The notes under the pieces are model-generated. The model did no database searches. It was not told the origin of the DNA and saw nothing but the letters and a program-made list of their open reading frames with translations. This document shows positions 58,963 through 64,000 of a stretch of 64,000 nucleotides of DNA, piece by piece (position 1 is the first letter of the stretch; every line of letters begins with the position of its first letter). The stretch comes from Myxococcales bacterium (lineage in GTDB: Bacteria > Myxococcota_A > Bradymonadia > UBA7976 > UBA1532). The position numbers and the translations under genes are program-made. The stretch lies in the NCBI GenBank assembly GCA_020633435.1, contig JACKDP010000007.1, forward strand, positions 62,001-126,000, read 5' to 3'.

Positions 58963-59208
58963 ATGGACACCCAGGCCGAGATGATGCGTCGCCTGCAGGC
59001 CGCCCTGCCCGACGCCCGGATCACGCTGAACGACATGACGGGCGGTGGGGATCACTGGGAGGGGCTGGTGGTGTCCGAGTCCTTCGCCGGCCAGACGCGC
59101 ATCGCGCGCTACCGGGCCGTCTACGCCGCCCTGGGCGATCTCATGCCCATCCGCGTGCACGCCTTCACCTTCAAGGCCCTCACCCCGGCGGAAGCCGCAG
59201 GAGACTGA
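58963..59208 (+). CDS. bolA: BolA-family protein
   Basis: The 81-residue protein matches BolA: ITLNDMTGGGDHWEGLVVSE holds the His and loop that share an iron-sulphur cluster, and RYRAVYAALGDLMP with HAFTFKALTP closes the fold. BolA proteins bind monothiol glutaredoxins and modulate iron-sulphur trafficking and stress responses. The gene is five bases before the glutaredoxin, confirming the pair. The ATG follows GAGGAGCGCCC. Confidence 0.93.
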   Translation: MDTQAEMMRRLQAALPDARITLNDMTGGGDHWEGLVVSESFAGQTRIARYRAVYAALGDLMPIRVHAFTFKALTPAEAAGD

Positions 59209-59213
59209 ACGCC

Positions 59214-59537
59214 ATGGACCAGGCCACCCAGGATCGCATCCACAAGATGGTCACCAGCTACCCCGTCATGCTCTTCATGAAGGGGACGCCCGACGAGCCG
59301 CGCTGCGGCTTCTCGGCGACGGTCGCCCAGATCCTCAAGTTCCAGGGCACGCGCTTCGCGTCCTTCGACGTGCTCGCCGATCCCGACATCCGCGAGGGCA
59401 TCAAGGCCTACGGGAACTGGCCGACCATCCCCCAGCTCTACGTGAACGGCGAGCTGCTCGGCGGGGCCGACATCGTGCGCCAGATGTTCGAGAGCGGGGA
59501 GCTGGACGAGGCCCTCAAGGGCCAGGCCGAGGGCTGA
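59214..59537 (+). CDS. grxD: Monothiol glutaredoxin (Grx4/GrxD type)
   Basis: The 107-residue protein has the CGFS active site (Cys 31), the glutathione-binding NWPTIPQLYVNGELLGGADI segment and the MLFMKGTPDEPRCGFS start typical of Grx4. It carries or delivers [2Fe-2S] clusters rather than reducing disulphides. It forms an operon with bolA. The AGGAG site lies within the end of bolA. Its last 23 bases overlap the M15 peptidase gene on the other strand. Confidence 0.95.
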   Translation: MDQATQDRIHKMVTSYPVMLFMKGTPDEPRCGFSATVAQILKFQGTRFASFDVLADPDIREGIKAYGNWPTIPQLYVNGELLGGADIVRQMFESGELDEALKGQAEG

Positions 59538-60642
59538 TCCGCCGGCGGCGCCAGCCGGCCAGCAGGCCGAGCAGCGCCAGCCCGCCCCAGACCGGCGGCG
59601 TCCCCGGCGCCGCCTGACAGTCCCCCGTGAAGCGGGCCGCGCTCTGCGCCCGCACGGCCTCGGCGTCGGCGCGCTCGCCCAGGTCGGGCGCGCTCCACGC
59701 GGCGTCCACCGGCGGCGAGATGGCCTCGTCGGCGTCCACCACCGGCTCCACCCCGAAGTCCACATCCTCCTGCGGCGGCGCGAAGTCCACGACCTCGGCG
59801 TCGGCCGGCGGCGGAGCCGCGTCCGGGGGCTCGGCGTCCTCGGGCGGCGGCGGCGGCGGCGGGGCCGCGTCGACGGGCGGCGGAGGCGGCGGGGCCGCGT
59901 CGATGGGCGGCGGGGGCGGCGGCGGCTCCACCTGGCAGGCCCCGATGGGGAAGCCATCCGTGGGCGACTGGCGCAGCCGGGCCTCCGTCTGGGGCCCGTA
60001 GAGGCCATCCTCGTCGATGCGGTCGCCCCCGTGGTTGCGGTTCCAGAGGCGCTGGAACGCCCGCACCGACAGGCCGGCCAGGTCCACCGTGCCCCCGCCC
60101 CGGTAGTCGAAGTGCACGGGATCATTGGCCCCGTACCACCGGAAGGCGTGGGCCTCGAGGGATGGCCGCCAGCCGGCGTTGTCCTCGATGTCGAGGGCCA
60201 GGCCGCTCTCGTGGTTGCTGCGGCCGGGCCGCGCCGCCAGGCCGATGCCGCAGCGCCCCTCCTGGTACCAGCGGTAGAGCAGGTACTGCTGCGCCAGCGT
60301 CCGCAGGGCCGAGTTGACCCGCAGGTCGCGGCCGCGATCGGCGATGGCCGCGCGCACCGCGTCGCGGCCGGGGGCCTGCAGGAACGGGAAGACGACGGCC
60401 CCGGCCACCACACGGGCGCCCGAGAAGTCGACCAGGGTGTTCGGGCGCAGGCAGTTGATCTCGTCGATGAGCTGGCGCGACAGGCCGGCGACGATGCCCG
60501 TGGAGCACCCGCCCGCCTCGGCCACGGTCAGCCCGGCGCGCCAGACCCCCAGCTCCCCCTCCACCCAGGGCGTCTCGGGATCGTAGCCCTCGTCGGGGCC
60601 ACAGCCCGCCAGCAGCGCCAGCGCCACGAGGCCGCGCCGCAT
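59515..60642 (-). CDS. M15-like D,D-carboxypeptidase lipoprotein with peptidoglycan-binding domain and MYXO-CTERM-like tail
   Basis: The 375-residue protein has a lipoprotein signal (LVALALLAGC). The M15/VanY-like catalytic part shows SNHESGLALDIED and NDPVHFDYRGGG, supplying the two zinc His, the zinc Asp and a catalytic acid. A peptidoglycan-binding helix unit follows (VRAFQRLWNRNHGG, DGLYGPQTEARL). Residues about 240-330 are tandem Pro and Asp-Ala repeats. The tail has a GDC, a short hydrophobic helix (GGLALLGLLAGW) and RRRR. Two anchors in one protein is unusual. It probably trims D-Ala from cell-wall peptides. It starts one base after apaG. Confidence 0.82.
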   Translation of the reverse strand: MRRGLVALALLAGCGPDEGYDPETPWVEGELGVWRAGLTVAEAGGCSTGIVAGLSRQLIDEINCLRPNTLVDFSGARVVAGAVVFPFLQAPGRDAVRAAIADRGRDLRVNSALRTLAQQYLLYRWYQEGRCGIGLAARPGRSNHESGLALDIEDNAGWRPSLEAHAFRWYGANDPVHFDYRGGGTVDLAGLSVRAFQRLWNRNHGGDRIDEDGLYGPQTEARLRQSPTDGFPIGACQVEPPPPPPPIDAAPPPPPPVDAAPPPPPPPEDAEPPDAAPPPADAEVVDFAPPQEDVDFGVEPVVDADEAISPPVDAAWSAPDLGERADAEAVRAQSAARFTGDCQAAPGTPPVWGGLALLGLLAGWRRRRISPRPGP

Positions 60643-60643
60643 G

Positions 60644-61027
60644 TCAGTGCACCGCCCCGGGGACGGCCAGCAGGAAGGGGGCGATCTCGGCGTCGAACCG
60701 CTCCCCCAGGGCCGTGAGCATCTGGTAGGTGCCGTGCATCGTGCCCACCGGCGTGGGCAGCGGGCAGGCGCTCGTGTACTCGAAGTCCTGGCCGGGGGCG
60801 AGGAGCGGCTGCTCCCCCACCACGCCAGGGCCCTGGACCTCCTCCACCCCGCCCTGGCCATCGGTGATGATCCAGTGCCGCGTCAGCAGCCGCGCCGTCG
60901 TCGCCCCCTCGTTGGCGATGCGGATGCGGTACGCGAAGAAGAAGAGCGGGCGCTCCGGGTCGGAGCGCTCGGGGATGTAGGCCGACCGCACCGTCACGCG
61001 GATGCCGCGGGTCACCGCTTCGGACAT
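60644..61027 (-). CDS. apaG: ApaG-family protein
   Basis: The 127-residue protein matches ApaG (DUF525): GIRVTVRSAYIPERSDP, FFFAYRIRIANEG, RHWIITDGQGGVEEVQGPGV and FEYTSACPLPTPVGTMHGTY. ApaG is an Ig-like fold of uncertain role; it has been tied to cobalt/magnesium resistance and lies with ksgA and apaH in enterobacteria, but not here. The ATG has GCGAGGCGACCC upstream. It follows the enoyl-CoA hydratase by 40 bases and precedes the M15 peptidase. Confidence 0.95.
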   Translation of the reverse strand: MSEAVTRGIRVTVRSAYIPERSDPERPLFFFAYRIRIANEGATTARLLTRHWIITDGQGGVEEVQGPGVVGEQPLLAPGQDFEYTSACPLPTPVGTMHGTYQMLTALGERFDAEIAPFLLAVPGAVH

Positions 61028-61067
61028 GGGTCGCCTCGCCGCAAGCGCTTGATCTGGTTCATGAAGC

Positions 61068-61826
61068 TCATGTCGTCGGCTTCCCCCCGCGCCCGGCGCC
61101 GGCGGTGAACCGGGCGACCCCGGCCCCCGCGGCGCCCAGCACGCCCACCCCGCCGGCGAACTCGCGGGCGAGGGCCGTCGCCGGATCGACGTGGGCCTGG
61201 CGGGCCGACCGCCGGTCCGCCCGCAGGCAGGCCTGGGGCAGCTGGCTGATCTCGAGGGCCAGCCGCAGGGCGTCGTCGAGGGCGGAGCCGGGGGCGCTCA
61301 GGCGGTTCACCAGGCCCATGGCGTGGGCCTCCTCGGCCTCCACGGCCCGCCCGGTGAGGATGAGATCGAGGGCGCGCCCCAGCCCGACGATCTGGGGCAG
61401 GCGCACGGTGCCGCCGTCGATGAGGGGCACCCCCCAGCGGCGGCAGAACACCCCGAACACCGCGTCCCGGGCGGCCACGCGCAGGTCGCACCACAGGGCC
61501 AGCTCCAGGCCCCCGGCCACGGCGTAGCCCTCCACGGCGGCGATGACCGGCTTGTCCAGCTCGAGGCGGCTCGGCCCCATGGGCGCGATGCCCTCGGCCT
61601 GCAGGGGGTTGGGCCGCCCGGCGGCGATGGCCTTGAGATCAGCGCCCGCGCAGAAGTTGCCCCCCGCCCCCGTGAGCACGGCGACGTGGGCGCCGTCGTC
61701 CGCGGCGAAGGCGGTGAAGGCGGCGTGCAGGGCGTGGGCGGTCGGGCCATCGACGGCGTTGCGGGCCGCCGGCCGATCGATCGTGACCACCGTCACCGCG
61801 CCATGGCTCTCGACCCGAACGCTCAT
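61068..61826 (-). CDS. Enoyl-CoA hydratase/isomerase-family protein
   Basis: The 252-residue protein is a crotonase: TGAGGNFCAGADLKAI (oxyanion strand) and VEGYAVAGGLELALWCDLRV (second oxyanion Gly). These enzymes act on acyl-CoA double bonds, most often hydrating 2-enoyl-CoA in beta-oxidation, but the family also holds isomerases and hydrolases. The two catalytic Glu of the hydratases are not evident, so hydratase activity is uncertain. It starts seven bases after the AgmX-like stop, with AGGGG upstream. Confidence 0.88.
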   Translation of the reverse strand: MSVRVESHGAVTVVTIDRPAARNAVDGPTAHALHAAFTAFAADDGAHVAVLTGAGGNFCAGADLKAIAAGRPNPLQAEGIAPMGPSRLELDKPVIAAVEGYAVAGGLELALWCDLRVAARDAVFGVFCRRWGVPLIDGGTVRLPQIVGLGRALDLILTGRAVEAEEAHAMGLVNRLSAPGSALDDALRLALEISQLPQACLRADRRSARQAHVDPATALAREFAGGVGVLGAAGAGVARFTAGAGRGGKPTT

Positions 61827-61833
61827 ACAACCC

Positions 61834-63114
61834 CTAGATCTTGAAAGGGATCTGCAGCCGCATGGGATCCCCCGCGAAGGGCTTGAACTTGTAGCTCTTG
61901 ATCTGGCCCTCGATGCACGCCGTGGCCGCCGAGCCGCGCAGGCGCGCCGTGACGACCTTGGCCTGCTGCACCGCCCCCGTCCGGTTGATCGTCACCGCCA
62001 CGGTGAAGGTGCCCTTGGCGTTGGGATCGGCGTCCGCGCAGCTCTTGAGCCGCCCGGCGTTGGCCTGGATGACGTCCAGCATGTCCTGCCGGCCGAGCTG
62101 GCGGGGCAGATCCCCGGCCGGCGGCGGCTTGGGGGCCTGCGTCCGCGGGGCGGCGGCGGGCGCTCTGGCGGCTGGCGCGCGGCTGGCCGGGGCCGGGGGC
62201 CGCCGTGGCCGGCGCCTTCGGGGATCGGGCACCTCGAGCAGCGCGAAGACCATGGCGTCGGTGGCGGCGTCGGGCACCGCGGCGTCCACGGGGGGCGGCG
62301 CGGCGGCGTCCGGCGGCGGCAGGGCCGCGTCGGGCGAGGGCACCACGACGGGCTCGGCGTCCGGCGCCATCGCGGCGGCCACGCCGGCGTCCGCCCGCGC
62401 CGGGACGGCCCCCTGGCGCAGGTACCACACCGTCCCCGCGGCGCCGAGGCCACCCACGACCAGCACGACGAGGGCGATGACCAGGCCCGTTCGGCCACCC
62501 TTCGGCGGCGGCGTCAGGGCGGCGGACGTGAAGCCCGGCGCGGCGGTCCGGCCCGGCTCCTCCAGGGGCAGGTCGCCCAGATCTACGGGCGGCGCCGGGG
62601 CGTCATCGAAGCCGCCGAAGCCCCCGAACCCGCCCAGATCCTCGGGCTCCGGCGCCGGCTCCGGCGGCGGGGCCGGGCGGGCCGGCTCCTGCACCGCCTG
62701 GAACATGCCCGAGCGGCCCACGGGGGCCTGCTGCGGGCCGAGGCCGGCGGGGGGCTGGAGCCGCTCGGAGGTGGGCACGTCCCGCGGGGCCACCATGCTG
62801 ATGGAGGAGCGGGCGTCGGGCAGGGGCTGGGAGCGGCTGACCTGGACGGGCGGGCGACCCTGGGCCAGCAGGGCGGCCCAGTTGGCGTCGTCGGCCATCA
62901 TGATGGTGGCGCCGTCCCCCTCCTCTTCGGCCTCCAGCTCCTCGCCGCCGGCCAGCTCCATCAGGTCGGGGACCTCGGAAAAAGGCTTCCAGTCCGGGAG
63001 GTTGGCGTTCCAGACCAGCGTCTGATCCGCCACCACGCCCTTCAGGTACAGCTCCACCAGCTCCGAGTCGGGCATGGGGCCGAGCTGCTCGTCCTGGACC
63101 AGGGCGTACCACAT
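61834..63114 (-). CDS. GYF-domain/TonB-like AgmX/GltJ-type membrane protein
   Basis: The 426-residue protein has an N-terminal GYF_2 domain (MWYALVQDEQLGPM, VADQTLVWNANLPDW), an unstructured Pro/Gly linker with FGGFGGFGGF repeats, one membrane helix near 205-230 (LVIALVVLVVGGLGAAGTVW), an Ala/Asp/Pro periplasmic linker and an AgmX/PglI-type C-terminal domain (CIEGQIKSYKFKPF) of the TonB-like kind. In Myxococcus AgmX/GltJ is part of the gliding machine, but it adds a zinc ribbon that is absent here. A gliding role is plausible, not shown. The ATG has AAGGTG six bases upstream, better than a GTG three codons earlier. A TTGA-type promoter lies at 63147-63175. Confidence 0.85.
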   Translation of the reverse strand: MWYALVQDEQLGPMPDSELVELYLKGVVADQTLVWNANLPDWKPFSEVPDLMELAGGEELEAEEEGDGATIMMADDANWAALLAQGRPPVQVSRSQPLPDARSSISMVAPRDVPTSERLQPPAGLGPQQAPVGRSGMFQAVQEPARPAPPPEPAPEPEDLGGFGGFGGFDDAPAPPVDLGDLPLEEPGRTAAPGFTSAALTPPPKGGRTGLVIALVVLVVGGLGAAGTVWYLRQGAVPARADAGVAAAMAPDAEPVVVPSPDAALPPPDAAAPPPVDAAVPDAATDAMVFALLEVPDPRRRRPRRPPAPASRAPAARAPAAAPRTQAPKPPPAGDLPRQLGRQDMLDVIQANAGRLKSCADADPNAKGTFTVAVTINRTGAVQQAKVVTARLRGSAATACIEGQIKSYKFKPFAGDPMRLQIPFKI

Positions 63115-63146
63115 GGATGGCACCTTAGCTGCCGAGTCAAAGGCCG

Positions 63147-63175
63147 ATCCTACCCCGAATCGTCGCTCAGGTCAG
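63147..63175 (-). promoter_or_regulatory. Predicted promoter of the AgmX-like operon
   Basis: Minus-strand CTGACC (63170-63175) and TAGGAT (63147-63152, four of six) are separated by 17 bases, with a leader of about 26 bases. It would transcribe the AgmX-like, crotonase, apaG and M15 genes. Confidence 0.5.
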
Positions 63176-63261
63176 CGTCCGCGATCGGGCGCCTGTGAAC
63201 TCTGTCCAGGCCGCCGTGAACCGTCGGTCACGCGGCGACGCCCCGGGCCGCCGGGCGTACC

Positions 63262-63276
63262 TGGCACCGGCCTTGC
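63262..63276 (+). promoter_or_regulatory. Sigma-54 promoter
   Basis: TGGCACCGGCCTTGC fits the -24/-12 consensus with ten bases between GG and GC. Its predicted start near 63288 leaves a leader of about 25 bases with GGAGAG before the ATG at 63313. Confidence 0.65.
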
Positions 63277-63312
63277 GCTGGTGGTCGGGCGTCATCGCCT
63301 TCGGAGAGTCCC

Positions 63313-64000
63313 ATGCACCCTGCACGCGCCCTCAGCCACCCCGCCTGGTGGCTCGCCCTGGCCCTGCTCGCCGCCAACGACCACCTCTTCAAGGGCGCCG
63401 GCGTCCTGCCGCCGGCCCTCACCGGCAAGCTCAGCGACTTCGCCGGCCTGCTCGTCGCGCCGGCGCTGCTGGCGGTGCTCGTCCGCGCGCGCACCCAGCG
63501 GGGCTGGCTCGCCGCCCACGCCGCCGTCGGGGCGGGCTTCGCCGCCATCAACCTCGCCCCTGCCGCGGCCCGCGCCTGGGAGGCCGCCTTCGCCTGGACG
63601 CCCCTGCCCTGGGCCATCACCGTCGACCCCACCGACCTCGTGGCGCTGCCGATGCTGGCGGTGTCGGCCGTGGTCCTGGGCCGCTGGGCCCGCCGCCCGG
63701 CGCCGGTGGGCGCGGCCCTGCGCACGGCGGGCCTGGCCCTCGGCGGCGTGGCCTGCGCCGCCACCTCCCCGCCGCCCGAGCCGCCGTTCCAGCCCCAGGC
63801 CCAGTTCCCCTGGGTCCAGAGCCGCCTGGTGGTGGCGAACCGCTCGGCCGTCACCCAGATCGTCCGCGTCCGCGCGCTGCGGCCCGGCGTCCAGGTGGAC
63901 TGCGACGCCGCGTGGCAGCAGCCGGGCGAGCTGCTCGCCCGCGAGCTCTTCAGCCCCGCCCAGACGTGGCTCCTCGACGGCGGCCGCGCCCTCCCCGTCG
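63313..64000 (+). CDS. Hypothetical integral membrane protein (3' end beyond window)
   Basis: The frame is open to the window edge, giving at least 229 residues. About four hydrophobic helices (AWWLALALLAAN, FAGLLVAPALLAVLVRA, and others) cover residues 10-150. A conserved-looking LTGKLSDFAGL motif lies between the first two. After residue 160 the protein becomes soluble and beta-rich, with cysteines (VACAATS, VDCDAAW), so the C-terminal part probably faces the periplasm. I do not recognise the family. The sigma-54 promoter at 63262-63276 shows that it is under activator control. Confidence 0.75.
   Translation, partial: MHPARALSHPAWWLALALLAANDHLFKGAGVLPPALTGKLSDFAGLLVAPALLAVLVRARTQRGWLAAHAAVGAGFAAINLAPAAARAWEAAFAWTPLPWAITVDPTDLVALPMLAVSAVVLGRWARRPAPVGAALRTAGLALGGVACAATSPPPEPPFQPQAQFPWVQSRLVVANRSAVTQIVRVRALRPGVQVDCDAAWQQPGELLARELFSPAQTWLLDGGRALPV

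Overview
The window is very GC-rich (roughly three quarters G+C by eye), densely coded on both strands and free of visible tRNA, rRNA, CRISPR arrays or insertion sequences. The gene content points to a member of the Myxococcota or a close relative (former Deltaproteobacteria). Signs are secreted proteins with MYXO-CTERM-like tails (Cys, hydrophobic helix, Arg run), long DUF4215-type and MopE-type Cys/Asp-rich repeat proteins, an AgmX/GltJ-like GYF-TonB protein, a FrzS-like pseudoreceiver coiled-coil protein, a fused B12-dependent mutase (IcmF) and two sigma-54 promoter matches. No gap between genes exceeds about 165 bases.

Layout. 1-24173 is almost entirely minus strand: a seven-haem lipoprotein; a HEAT-SpoU methyltransferase, NupC-type transporter, thymidine phosphorylase, FrzS-like protein, methyltransferase and TetR regulator lying in one run; two small hypotheticals; a lipoprotein; a giant Cys-rich repeat protein; IcmF with a small membrane protein; a lipid kinase; and a CAP-domain protein. 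24315-33414 holds surface proteins (a 1240-residue lipoprotein, a GH13 amylase-like enzyme) and small genes. 33557-40813 is a tight three-gene plus-strand operon: a 982-residue membrane protein and two paralogous vWA-like lipoproteins. 40841-44081 holds a MopE-like repeat lipoprotein and a small beta-barrel. 44091-49762 is a three-gene overlapping operon led by a 1301-residue DUF4157 protein, the family associated with extracellular contractile injection systems. 49897-64000 is mixed: M18 aminopeptidase, Ppx/GppA, a sigma-54-driven outer-membrane pair, TrpG/PabA-like amidotransferase with an M28 peptidase, BolA with monothiol glutaredoxin, and an operon of AgmX-like protein, enoyl-CoA hydratase, ApaG and M15 peptidase.

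Genes working together. Pyrimidine nucleoside uptake and phosphorolysis (NupC, DeoA) are adjacent and translationally coupled to the FrzS-like gene. BolA and the CGFS glutaredoxin form the classic iron-sulphur pair. The vWA trio and the DUF4157 trio look like cell-envelope and injection or toxin systems whose functions are not described by the sequence alone.

Caution on sequence quality. At least six genes are broken by single-base frame changes, most of them explained by one missing G or C in a run of G or C. Because one of these is IcmF, whose frames join perfectly into a full-length enzyme, I infer consensus sequencing errors rather than decay for most of them. Roughly seven promoters can be read with a TTGA-type -35, a 17-base spacer (18 in one case) and a weak -10.
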